DNA of 64,000 nucleotides from Methylomonas sp. (GTDB taxonomy: Bacteria > Pseudomonadota > Gammaproteobacteria > Methylococcales > Methylomonadaceae), in the NCBI RefSeq assembly GCF_023228165.1, contig NZ_JALOBS010000018.1, positions 47,887 through 111,886 on the forward strand, in the 5' to 3' direction. This document shows, in pieces, positions 17,107 to 24,812 of the stretch (position 1 is the first letter of the stretch; each line of letters begins with the position of its first letter). Made by a program: the position numbers and the translations under genes. The notes beneath the pieces are model-generated. The model saw only the letters and a program-made list of their open reading frames with translations, was not told the origin of the DNA and made no database searches.

Positions 17107-17889
17107 ATGAAAAAAATAAACTCGTCCGTTATTTTTATAATGAGTTTACTATTTGGCGGTCAGGCGTATGCGCATGTCGATTACACCGTTTTGCCGCAGA
17201 ATGCCGATATCACTACAGACGTCATCACCGATTTCGCTTGGTATGAAGGCACCCAGCCGGCATTGGCGAATAGCCATGACTTTCGCTGGTTTAGCTTTGA
17301 TTTGACCGAGCCCTCAAAAGTCAACATCAGTGTGGCTGCAACCGGTGCGGGTAATTTTAGCGGCAGTGAGGGGCCCGTTTCTTCTGTTGGGGCTTTAGAT
17401 GTTGCATTCACGCTATATAACGGCGTGGTTCCGCTTGAGTCGATCGAGAGTGATACGCTGACCGGAACCGGGTTTATCGGTTTCGGCGGCTTTGACGACC
17501 AAGGCGTGGCTACAACCCAGGATCAAACAACCGCGGCTAGTGCATTTGTAGGTGCGGGTCCGGGCGATGTAACGCTGGGCAACGCGGATGGAGATTGGGC
17601 GACTATCGGGTATATCACTCACGTCAATAATGGCGGTTCGGGGGTGACTGAGTTGTTGAACAACTGGTTGCTGCAGGCGGGCACCTATACTCTACTGGTG
17701 GGCGGTGCGTCACAGCCTATTTTTGATGTGGACGGCATCACGCTTTTAAATGACGGCTCATACGGTCTGATTGCAAATCTGTCGGTGCAAGCGGTTCCCG
17801 TGCCGGGGGCAGTCTGGTTATTTGGTAGCGCAATAATCGGATTGATCGGTTGCGGTCGCCGTAAAACTGTTGCATATAACCGCTTTTGA
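17107..17889 (+). CDS. Exported PEP-CTERM-type protein (paralogue 1)
   Basis: A 260-residue secreted protein with a signal peptide ending in AYA-H (about 1-22). The mature domain is rich in Gly, Asp and Thr. The C-terminus carries a sorting tail: the motif VPVPGAVWLFGSA, a hydrophobic helix and a basic end (GCGRRK). This is the PEP-CTERM/VPxP tail processed by exosortases, so surface or exopolymer attachment is likely. The core shares with its neighbour the segments DFAWYEGTQPALANSHDFRW and LLVGGASQ. Function is unknown. It has its own long leader with a riboswitch-like element. Confidence 0.82.
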   Translation: MKKINSSVIFIMSLLFGGQAYAHVDYTVLPQNADITTDVITDFAWYEGTQPALANSHDFRWFSFDLTEPSKVNISVAATGAGNFSGSEGPVSSVGALDVAFTLYNGVVPLESIESDTLTGTGFIGFGGFDDQGVATTQDQTTAASAFVGAGPGDVTLGNADGDWATIGYITHVNNGGSGVTELLNNWLLQAGTYTLLVGGASQPIFDVDGITLLNDGSYGLIANLSVQAVPVPGAVWLFGSAIIGLIGCGRRKTVAYNRF

Positions 17890-18330
17890 TTTTTGTAAGT
17901 TCCCTGTGGCGAGCGAATCCCTGTCCGAGGCATGGTTTACGATGGCCGGATCAAGTGCAGGGAATGCCGCCGGCAAGGAAGTAAGTATTACCCCGAATCT
18001 GCAATGGTTCGGGGGAGTATTCTTTACGGCAAGCCGCCGTTCTTGGCTGAGTATTGCTTTCGGGAGTAAGGTTTAAGGCATTAAATACGGGGAGTTATAT
18101 ACCCTTATATTTTTAAGGCGTTAGATAGCGCATGCCGAATACGTTAAATAACATAGATTAATTAAAATATCTGTTATTTAGTATATTAACGAATATTTTA
18201 ATAAATTGAATTAATAGAGTTTAGTTTGATGTGGCCTCAATTTTGTTACTGTTTATTGAGTTGAGTTAGGGTTTAAATTAATTTTAGTTAAAATACCGAT
18301 TGGTTTTTGGGGTTATTTAGCCTGATTTAA
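17890..18330. other. Intergenic region without a supported gene
   Basis: Between the first exported-protein gene and the second leader I see no convincing gene. An open frame at 17870-18076 overlaps the end of the first gene and lacks a ribosome site. The right half is AT-rich and carries the shared 22-base element at 18143-18164. Confidence 0.5.
18143..18164. promoter_or_regulatory. Conserved 22-base upstream element, copy 2
   Basis: This is identical to 16751-16772 over 22 bases. In both places it lies about 170-190 bases before the riboswitch-like structure, so element and leader appear to have been duplicated together with the gene. Confidence 0.5.
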
Positions 18331-18412
18331 CGTTTGCCACTCCCGTCGCGAGGCGGGGTCGGAAAGCCACGGTTCTTGAGAGTTAACAAAAGCAAGAAGG
18401 CCGGGCTGCCTC
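18331..18412 (+). ncRNA. c-di-GMP-I (GEMM-I)-like riboswitch
   Basis: A stable hairpin CCCGTC-GCGA-GGCGGG with a GNRA tetraloop is followed directly by a GTCGGAAAGCCACGG block and TTCTTG. After a short arm comes GGCCGGGCTGCC. This order resembles the GEMM-I aptamer: a GNRA-capped first stem, the (G)ACGCAAAGCC-type joining strand and a second stem closed by GCCGGGTTGCC. It lies about 110 bases upstream of an exported PEP-CTERM-type gene. PilZ, GGDEF and HD-GYP proteins elsewhere in the window show that c-di-GMP signalling is present. Assignment is by eye only. Confidence 0.5.
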
Positions 18413-18519
18413 CTATAGTGATGGGGAGGGATCGAAGCGATTTACACTATTCAAAGGGAAACGCTGAGAACATTGCTGTTAAATATTTATAATTAAACAG
18501 TAACAAGAGGATTGAATTT

Positions 18520-19296
18520 ATGAAAAAAATTATCGCATCTGTTGTCGTGTTAATAGGGATGGTGTTCGCTACTCAAGCGAATGCGCATGTCGGTTACAGA
18601 AGTCTGGATGTCAATAATCCGTTTACAGACTCCGTTACGTCCGATTTCGGCTGGCACGAGGGTACGCAACCGACATTAGCCAATAGCCACGATCTACGTT
18701 GGTTTAACTTTACCTTGGCGCAATCTTCCTATGTTGATATTAGCGTAGCCTCAACCGGTGCAGGCACATTTGCCTCTAGCAGCAGAACGGTAACCGGAGC
18801 TACGGGAGCCGATTTTACTTCCGTGGGCGACCTGGATGTGGCGATTTCTTTGTTCAGCGGTATGGTGCCCGCTAGTTCGGTTGAATCAATAACCGATGTC
18901 AATGGTACCTTGAATGGCTTTCCCGTCCCTAGTCAAGGCATCACCACCATTGGTACCAATGCCGGCCCATTCGGTGCGGGTATTAACACCTTAACCAATT
19001 CTGGCGGGGAAACAAGTAGCATTAGCTATTTGATGCACGCTAATGATTTTGGCAGTGGCTTGACGGAAGCGTTGAATCACATTTTCTTGAACGCCGGTCA
19101 ATATACTCTGCTGGTAGGCGGTGCGTCCGAGATTCTTTTCGATGACGACGGTATAACCGAGCTTAATGCCGGTACTTATGGTGTTGTGGCTAGCCTGTCT
19201 GTTCAACCTGTTCCCGTACCTGGCGCGGTTTGGTTGTTCGCTAGTGCAATGGCCGGCCTGATCGGCGTCAGCCGCCGTAAAAGTATCGCCGCATAA
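18520..19296 (+). CDS. Exported PEP-CTERM-type protein (paralogue 2)
   Basis: A 258-residue paralogue of the gene at 17107. It has a signal peptide (cleavage after ANA-H, about residue 22), DFGWHEGTQPTLANSHDLRW (about 43-62), a DLDVAISLF strand, LLVGGASEILFDDDGITELNAG near 205, and the same C-terminal tail with VPVPGAVWLFASA followed by SRRK. It would be exported and processed by an exosortase. The two proteins differ most in a central Gly/Thr-rich region. The start follows AAGAGG by a normal distance. Tandem duplication with conserved leaders is the simplest history. Confidence 0.82.
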   Translation: MKKIIASVVVLIGMVFATQANAHVGYRSLDVNNPFTDSVTSDFGWHEGTQPTLANSHDLRWFNFTLAQSSYVDISVASTGAGTFASSSRTVTGATGADFTSVGDLDVAISLFSGMVPASSVESITDVNGTLNGFPVPSQGITTIGTNAGPFGAGINTLTNSGGETSSISYLMHANDFGSGLTEALNHIFLNAGQYTLLVGGASEILFDDDGITELNAGTYGVVASLSVQPVPVPGAVWLFASAMAGLIGVSRRKSIAA

Positions 19297-19409
19297 CGGG
19301 TTTTGAGTTAATGGAAGTCCCCTGCATTGGGGTAATTCCCGGCCTCATTACGGATGGTAGAGGCGGGAAGCGGTAAAGGAAGCCCGTAGGCAAGGATGCC
19401 AATTAATGA

Positions 19410-19449
19410 CCCCCGGAACGCAAATAGGACGCGTATCGGGGGTTTTTTT
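19410..19449 (+). terminator. Intrinsic terminator
   Basis: CCCCCG and CGGGGG flank a loop of about 21 bases, followed by seven T residues. It lies about 115 bases after the second exported-protein gene and before the spermidine-synthase-like gene. Its position shows that the latter starts at 19480 rather than at an upstream in-frame ATG. Confidence 0.72.
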
Positions 19450-19479
19450 ATTTTTGTTGCAGTGTTTATAAAAGCAGAC

Positions 19480-21027
19480 ATGTCTAAAAAATCCGTACCA
19501 CAAACACCGGCCATCGGCAAATTGGGTTTATTGCTTACCGTAGCATGCAGCGGCGGCGCGGTGATGATTCTGGAGTTGCTCGGTACCCGCATCATTGCAC
19601 CGTATTATGGTGTTAGTCTTTACGTATGGTCCTCGCTGATTGCGGTGACGATGATTGCCTTAGCGGTGGGTTACTACCTGGGTGGTTTTTTAGCCGACCG
19701 TTACCCCCGCATTCGGTTGGCGCATATTTTTACCTTGGCTTCCATAACTACGGTGTTAATTCCCTTCATCAGCGGTCCAGTCATGCAGCTGACCAATCCA
19801 TTGGGAATGCGCGTCGGAGCGTTCGTAAGCGCCTTGTTGTTGTTCAGCGTACCCTTGACGGCCTTGGCCATGGTGGGCCCTTTTACGATTAAACTGGCCA
19901 CCCAGGATTTACGCGGCGTCGGCAGGGCTGTGGGTTCGGTATATGCTGTCAGCACCCTGGGTAGCGTGCTGGCAACCTTGTTGCTGGGTTTTTATCTGCT
20001 GCCCTTGTTCGGTACTCGAACCATTATTTTTTCCTTGAGTTTGCTGTTGTTTATTTGGGCGATGCCGTTGATATGGCGGGATAAAGCCGGGTTTACGCAC
20101 GCATCGGCCAGTCTGCCGTTATGGGTTGCTGGTGTCTTGGTCGGCTTGTTAAGCATTAATGGCTATGCCACCCCACACGCCTCGGGTAAGGGGTTTAAAG
20201 TGCTGCATGAAGAGGAAAGCGTTTATGGTTGGGTGCGGGTGGTCGACGACCTGCGTCACGGCCATCGTTTACTGCTTTCCGATTCGTCGGTACTGAGTGC
20301 GGTCGAGCTTGAACACGGCCGCAGCTTATTGAACTATCAGGCAATTTTAGGTGGTTTGCCGTTATTCAGGCCGCAAGCCAAAGACGCTTTGTTGATAGGC
20401 TTGGGAGGCGGGCATGTGGCGCAAGACCTTAAAGCAAAAGGATTGGCTACCGATACTATCGAAATCGATCCGGCTGTTGCCTCGGCCGCGCTGGCGTATT
20501 TTCATTTCAAGCCAACCGGCGATTTTATCGTCGGCGACGCCCGCTATGAAATCACCAAGTTGCAAAAGCAGTACGATTTCATTATCCACGATTGTTTCAC
20601 CGGCGGTTCCGAGCCTACCCACCTGTTAACGGTGGAAATGTTGCGTGAACTTAGCGGCTTATTAAAGGAACGGGGAGTTTTGGCTCTGAATTATGTCGGC
20701 TTTACCCAGGGAGAGGGCGCCGAAGCCGTCGCCTCCGTGTACAAGACACTCAAAACCGTTTTGCCGGAAGTCGCTGTATTTATTACTGTCAAAGAAGAAT
20801 TTACCGATTTTATCTTTTTGGCTTCGAATGAACCGATAGCCCTGGATAAGAGCAATCCCGACAAACGTATACAATGGTTGCTGGATCATGCCTATAGCAT
20901 TGACGACCGGCAGGGCATCGTCATTAGCGACGATTTTAATCCCTTGGAAAGCATGCAGCTCCGTAAAGCGGAACAGTATCGTAAAGTATTTATGCAGCGA
21001 ATCGCGCCGGAGTTGCTGTTTCTTTAA
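19480..21027 (+). CDS. Membrane-fused spermidine synthase-like protein
   Basis: A 515-residue fusion. The first about 210 residues form seven to eight membrane helices of the MFS-like type seen in fused spermidine synthases (GGAVMILELLGTRIIAPYYG at about 23-42). The C-terminal part is a Rossmann methyltransferase-like spermidine synthase domain: LLIGLGGGHVAQDLKAKG (about 302-319), the IEIDPAV segment (about 325-331), VGDAR (about 347-351) and HDCFTGG (about 366-372). Classical aminopropyltransferases have a D in the GGGDG loop, whereas this protein reads GGGHV, so polyamine synthesis is uncertain. The ATG after the terminator is used as the start. Confidence 0.85.
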   Translation: MSKKSVPQTPAIGKLGLLLTVACSGGAVMILELLGTRIIAPYYGVSLYVWSSLIAVTMIALAVGYYLGGFLADRYPRIRLAHIFTLASITTVLIPFISGPVMQLTNPLGMRVGAFVSALLLFSVPLTALAMVGPFTIKLATQDLRGVGRAVGSVYAVSTLGSVLATLLLGFYLLPLFGTRTIIFSLSLLLFIWAMPLIWRDKAGFTHASASLPLWVAGVLVGLLSINGYATPHASGKGFKVLHEEESVYGWVRVVDDLRHGHRLLLSDSSVLSAVELEHGRSLLNYQAILGGLPLFRPQAKDALLIGLGGGHVAQDLKAKGLATDTIEIDPAVASAALAYFHFKPTGDFIVGDARYEITKLQKQYDFIIHDCFTGGSEPTHLLTVEMLRELSGLLKERGVLALNYVGFTQGEGAEAVASVYKTLKTVLPEVAVFITVKEEFTDFIFLASNEPIALDKSNPDKRIQWLLDHAYSIDDRQGIVISDDFNPLESMQLRKAEQYRKVFMQRIAPELLFL

Positions 21028-21037
21028 TGGATAGGTT

Positions 21038-22405
21038 TTATAAATCGTTTAAAACCGCCAAAGCTTCCTGGATATTACTCACCGCGTGAATCTGCAGGTT
21101 TTTGAGCGAGTCCTTGGGCTTGTTGCTCTTGGGGATGATGGCCCGTTTAAAACCATGCTTGGCGGCTTCATTGAGGCGGGCATGACCATTGGCGACCGGG
21201 CGAATTTCGCCGTTCAGGCCCACCTCGCCGAAAAATACCGTGTCGTAGGGAATGATACGGTCGCGCAGGCTGGACACCACCCCAACCATAATCGCCAAGT
21301 CGGTACTGGTTTCCGACACTTTGATACCGCCCACCACGTTGGCGTAAATCTCATCATTACCGGTAAATATGCCGCCGTGGCGGGCCAAAACCGCCAATAG
21401 CATGGCCAAGCGGTTTTGATCCAGACCCACCGCCAGCCGGCGCGGATTACCGTATTGGCTTTCCGTGACCAGTGCTTGAATCTCAACCAGCAAAGGCCGG
21501 GTGCCTTCCCAGAGCACCGTTACCACGCTGCCGGGCGAAGGCTTTTCGGCGCGGGATAAAAACATCGCCGACGGATTCTTCACTTCCTTCAAGCCGCTGC
21601 TTTCCATGGCGAAAAAACCCAGTTCGCCGACGCTGCCGAAGCGGTTTTTGTCGGCGCGTAATACTCTAAATCTGGAGTCGTCGGTGGAGGACAGCACCAC
21701 TTGGGCATCGACGATGTGACTCAGTGTCATCGGCCCGGCCAGGGATTGATCCTTGGTGACATGGCCGACCATGAAAAACGATACCCCGCTGCGTTTGGCG
21801 TATTGGGTCAAATAACTGGCCGATTCACGCACTTGCGAAACCGAACCGGGCGCCGAATCCGAATCGGCGCTATACATGACCTGAATCGAATCGATGATCA
21901 CCACCTTGGGTTGTTCCTCGTCCAGCACCTGGCAAATCTGCTGCACCGACGTTTCCGCCAGCATTTTGATGCCGGCGGTTTTCAGGCCCAGCCGCTGGGC
22001 GCGCTCGGCAATTTGTTGTAGGGATTCCTCGCCGGACACATACAACACCGGCAGCCGTTCGCCGATATGGGCAATGGCTTGCAACAGAATGGTGCTTTTG
22101 CCGGCGCCCGGCGCACCGCCGATCAGCACCACGCTGCCGGTGACGATGCCGCCGCCCAACACCCGGTCGAATTCGGCCAGGCCGGTGGAGATGCGTTCAG
22201 CCTGGGCCAGATTGACGTCCGACAATAAGCGCACTTCGCTACGGGCGCCGGCATAGCCAGAGTTATCCCGGTCGGGTTTGGCATTGCCAAGCCTGACTTC
22301 CTTGATGGTATTCCATTCGCCGCATTGATTGCATTGGCCGGACCAACCGGCATAGTCGGCGCCGCACTCGGTGCAGACGAAGGCGGATTTTTGTTTTTTG
22401 GCCAT
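21038..22405 (-). CDS. radA: DNA repair protein RadA
   Basis: A 455-residue RecA-like ATPase that helps branch migration in recombination. The N-terminal C4 zinc finger CTECGADYAGWSGQCNQCG is at about 11-29, the Walker A GGAPGAGKST at about 95-104, the RadA-specific KNRFG motif at about 252-256, and a C-terminal Lon-protease-like domain (about 300-455). The length and motif order are normal. It converges with the spermidine-synthase-like gene, with only 10 bases between the stops. Confidence 0.96.
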   Translation of the reverse strand: MAKKQKSAFVCTECGADYAGWSGQCNQCGEWNTIKEVRLGNAKPDRDNSGYAGARSEVRLLSDVNLAQAERISTGLAEFDRVLGGGIVTGSVVLIGGAPGAGKSTILLQAIAHIGERLPVLYVSGEESLQQIAERAQRLGLKTAGIKMLAETSVQQICQVLDEEQPKVVIIDSIQVMYSADSDSAPGSVSQVRESASYLTQYAKRSGVSFFMVGHVTKDQSLAGPMTLSHIVDAQVVLSSTDDSRFRVLRADKNRFGSVGELGFFAMESSGLKEVKNPSAMFLSRAEKPSPGSVVTVLWEGTRPLLVEIQALVTESQYGNPRRLAVGLDQNRLAMLLAVLARHGGIFTGNDEIYANVVGGIKVSETSTDLAIMVGVVSSLRDRIIPYDTVFFGEVGLNGEIRPVANGHARLNEAAKHGFKRAIIPKSNKPKDSLKNLQIHAVSNIQEALAVLNDL

Positions 22406-22470
22406 GATGGTAATGGGATTGTTGATTAAGGGGCGCGATAAGCAGTCTGTGCAAAAAGGCCATTATTTTG

Positions 22471-22496
22471 GAGTGTCAAACCTAGGTTTGACACTC
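22471..22496. repeat. Perfect 26-base palindrome upstream of radA
   Basis: GAGTGTCAAACCT and its exact complement AGGTTTGACACTC meet without a spacer. It lies about 65-90 bases upstream of the radA start, where an operator could act. It does not match the SOS box CTGTN8ACAG, so LexA control is not supported. Confidence 0.5.
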
Positions 22497-22513
22497 AGTC
22501 CGCGTAGATCCTA

Positions 22514-22536
22514 TTTACCCATAGGGCATAAAAGCG
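22514..22536. repeat. TTTACCC-ATA-GGGCATAA element, copy 1
   Basis: A short palindromic sequence (TTTACCCATAGGGCATAAAA). Related copies are at 23511-23533, 41159-41177 (reversed) and 55194-55213 (reversed). It lies in a repeat-rich spacer next to the TA pair, inside a larger imperfect repeat that also recurs at 23500-23610. Confidence 0.6.
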
Positions 22537-22638
22537 GGAACGAAGATTCAACATGCGGCCGATCACGCTAGCGCTAATCTACGGTTCTATCTCGATCCCC
22601 AACGTAAATCTGAGGGGCGCGACATTAGGTGCATATGG

Positions 22639-22935
22639 TTAGCGGTTTTTAGGCCAACGATTTGGATTTCTGGCATCGTGCAACACTGCCAGGATATGAA
22701 CTAAATTGCCGCGTACCACGTAAAACAAGCCGAATGGAAAGCGCGGTAAAAGTGCGCGGCGAACACCTGGAATTACCTCGGAATAGAGCAACGGGGCTTG
22801 CTCCAGCCGTTTTAACTGCAGTTCCATTGCGGCGATAAATTCTTCACCGAGACCAGGGCTCTGCGACTCGTACCATTCTCGAGCTTCGCCAATTTCACGT
22901 AATGCTCGTGCAGAAAATTTCAGGTTGTACGCCAT
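22639..22935 (-). CDS. ParE/RelE-type toxin
   Basis: A 98-residue basic protein of the RelE/ParE superfamily. Recognisable parts are the FSARALREIGEAREWYESQSPGLGEEF N-terminal helices (about 7-33), LLYSEVIPGVRRALLPRFPFGLFYVV (about 57-82) and the ending ILAVLHDARNPNRW (about 87-100), the last being typical of ParE. It would poison gyrase or act as a ribonuclease. It overlaps the antitoxin gene by 16 bases, the usual layout of such pairs. Confidence 0.88.
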   Translation of the reverse strand: MAYNLKFSARALREIGEAREWYESQSPGLGEEFIAAMELQLKRLEQAPLLYSEVIPGVRRALLPRFPFGLFYVVRGNLVHILAVLHDARNPNRWPKNR

Positions 22936-23171
22936 GACCCATCTTTAAGACGCGATTTTACTTCGTCCCAAGAATAGCCGCCTTCCGGATTTCTCTCGAA
23001 CTCAATCAAGCGTAGGTCCAGTTCGGCTTTAAGTTCTGGAGAAACCTTCACCGCATCAGGGACTACAGCAACGCTGTCCCAAATAAGTTCGACAAGCTGA
23101 ATGCGCTCCTGCACCGGAAGTTCCAGAATATCGGCAATAGAGATAGTGTTCATAACAGATACTGTATCCAT
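22920..23171 (-). CDS. Antitoxin, addiction-module component family (CHP02574 type)
   Basis: An 83-residue acidic protein with the family pattern LELPVQERIQLVELIWDSV (about 17-35) and WDEVKSRLK near the end. These proteins neutralise ParE/RelE-type toxins encoded downstream, as here. An internal ATG 18 bases in is an equally plausible start. It is a self-contained two-gene module flanked by the TTTACCC repeats. Confidence 0.87.
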   Translation of the reverse strand: MDTVSVMNTISIADILELPVQERIQLVELIWDSVAVVPDAVKVSPELKAELDLRLIEFERNPEGGYSWDEVKSRLKDGSWRTT

Positions 23172-23190
23172 TTTTGGTAAAAATCAGAAA

Positions 23191-23394
23191 CTAAGCATAT
23201 AAACGGCCCGACGACTTAAGTTTTTCTAATACGAGTTCATCAACTTGATTATTCGGTGTGCCGCCGTTCAATAGATGTTGCGCAGCCCAAACATAGTTTT
23301 TGAAAGACGGGTAGTCGCCATTTAGCTTGACAACGATCTCAATAGCCATTTCCGCCATATACTCTTTTTCCGTCTGAGTGTATCTCTTGCTCAT
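23191..23394 (-). CDS. Small hypothetical protein
   Basis: A 67-residue protein, MSKRYTQTEKEYMAEMAIEI at its start. It is helical and charged and carries no recognised domain. The ATG at 23394 is preferred because the sequence before it looks non-coding. It ends 20 bases before the antitoxin gene and points the same way, so it could be part of that module or an unrelated small gene. Confidence 0.5.
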   Translation of the reverse strand: MSKRYTQTEKEYMAEMAIEIVVKLNGDYPSFKNYVWAAQHLLNGGTPNNQVDELVLEKLKSSGRLYA

Positions 23395-23510
23395 TAACGA
23401 TGCACCTATAAGCTGAAAAAAATTATTCCCAAGCACGCTTAACAATGCTTTTTGTTGATGCCTAGCGGCGGCGGGCAGCGAACCATCACCTTAAACCTGT
23501 GTAGCTCCGA

Positions 23511-23533
23511 TTTACCCGTAGGGCATAAAAGCG
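23511..23533. repeat. TTTACCC-GTA-GGGCATAA element, copy 2
   Basis: This is the same short palindromic sequence as copy 1, here sitting in the loop of a larger inverted repeat: CTCCGATT on the left and AATCGGAG on the right. The flanking region to about 23610 repeats the ATCGGA motif several times, giving an extended hairpin cluster with no gene. Confidence 0.6.
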
Positions 23534-23624
23534 CAGCGTAATCGGAGGAAGGCCAATCTTAAACATGCGTCCGATTACGCAATCGCTAATCGGACCTACG
23601 GTCCTAATCGGAGGAACGTGCTTG

Positions 23625-24719
23625 TTAAATTTCTTTTCCACGTAGTATCTTCATGTAGGAAGAATTCGAACCTCTATTTTCCCACGAAGCCTTAATATGC
23701 TTGGTTAGGTTAGGTATGTCTTCTTCTAAAGTGGATGGCCATAAATTGGGATTGTAGTCGTATACTCTCAATAAATTATCAACATCAAATATTTGTCCAG
23801 TCCCTTCCGCGCGAATAAGGGCTACTGGCAAATCATGAGCCATCCGAACGCCAAGCTCAAATAGAACATTTGGATTGTGATCTGACAAATCAACAATCAC
23901 AAGATCGGCATTTAGCAAGTCATTAACTATAGTTGAATGAATAATATCACTGCCATCTTTACGGGCTGTCTCTACAGAGAACCCGGCCGCAACTCCTGCA
24001 GGTGTGATTAGGTTCCTCATAACCTCTTTATAAAAACCAGATGGGTATTTACCAGTTTTCTCACTAAACGGCATTGCTACAAAGGCGACTTTAATTTCTC
24101 CGTCAGATTTATTTGGTGAACCAGTTACGACAAGATGATCTTTTGCCGTAACATCAATAACCTGAATTTCTTTAGTTATTGGCTTTTTGAATTTCTTTAT
24201 AAACTCAAGGTTTGTCTTGTAAAGATCGTAGAAATCTTGATGAAACTCCGGTTCTAGGCCAAATGTTCCTTGCAACGTATTACCGAGATACTTCATTTCC
24301 GGCAATTCGCCACCACTGTAATAATCATGAACTTTTTTAAATAAATCGATTTTGAAGAATGCCTTCTCTAAGGCGGAACACTCCTCATTAGGACTTGGGG
24401 CAAAAAGATAGTCATTAGCGAGATTGGTAAGAGCTATTTCACTGGAACGAGATGTTCCCGTAGTCAGTCCATAATCTCTAGAACTAGCAGAAAGGTAATA
24501 GAATTTATTTGCCTTCGCACCGACACCAAGGACATTCGCTAGATCGTCTGGCGACCATGGGTTACTGCCGTTATAATTTTTTAGTGCTTGAGGGATTGCC
24601 AAAGAGTCTTCCAAATTATTCATTGGAATAGGTCTCGGAGCACTACCTCTAGTTGTTTTCCGTTTTTGCTCTTTGGCTTCTTCGTATGGCGATTTCTTCT
24701 CATCTTCTCCGTGCGCCAT
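23625..24719 (-). CDS. Protein with C-terminal deoxyribosyltransferase/TIR-like nucleotide-binding domain
   Basis: A 364-residue protein in an AT-rich segment. The C-terminal about 150 residues read VAFVAMPFSE (about 212-221), then RKDGSDIIHSTIVNDLLNADLVIVDLSDHNPNVLFELGVRMA (about 252-293). This is the pattern of nucleoside 2-deoxyribosyltransferase-like and TIR-like folds, with the conserved aspartate of VDLSD and the N-P-N-V-x-[FY]-E-L-G motif. Such domains bind or cleave nucleotides and often occur in anti-phage proteins. The N-terminal half (about 30-110) looks like a small helical DNA- or protein-binding region. A TAAGGAG site precedes the ATG. It stands alone, next to a TA module. Activity cannot be assigned from the sequence. 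Confidence 0.7.
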   Translation of the reverse strand: MAHGEDEKKSPYEEAKEQKRKTTRGSAPRPIPMNNLEDSLAIPQALKNYNGSNPWSPDDLANVLGVGAKANKFYYLSASSRDYGLTTGTSRSSEIALTNLANDYLFAPSPNEECSALEKAFFKIDLFKKVHDYYSGGELPEMKYLGNTLQGTFGLEPEFHQDFYDLYKTNLEFIKKFKKPITKEIQVIDVTAKDHLVVTGSPNKSDGEIKVAFVAMPFSEKTGKYPSGFYKEVMRNLITPAGVAAGFSVETARKDGSDIIHSTIVNDLLNADLVIVDLSDHNPNVLFELGVRMAHDLPVALIRAEGTGQIFDVDNLLRVYDYNPNLWPSTLEEDIPNLTKHIKASWENRGSNSSYMKILRGKEI

Positions 24720-24812
24720 TTTGATACTCCTTAATGTGATTTAAAAATTTAACAAGTTATTAGCTAGTTCCGTATATCATTTCTTATTATCTCACTAATA
24801 TCCTTGTCGCCA

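Noticed and set aside
17870..18076. A frame after the first exported-protein gene
   Set aside because: It overlaps the end of that gene, has no ribosome site and no recognisable domain.
19396..19479. An upstream in-frame ATG for the spermidine-synthase-like protein
   Set aside because: The extension is the translation of an intrinsic terminator hairpin.
22460..23620. A CRISPR array in the repeat-rich spacers around the TA pair
   Set aside because: The repeats are few, irregularly spaced and inverted, without unique spacers of even length. No cas gene is present.
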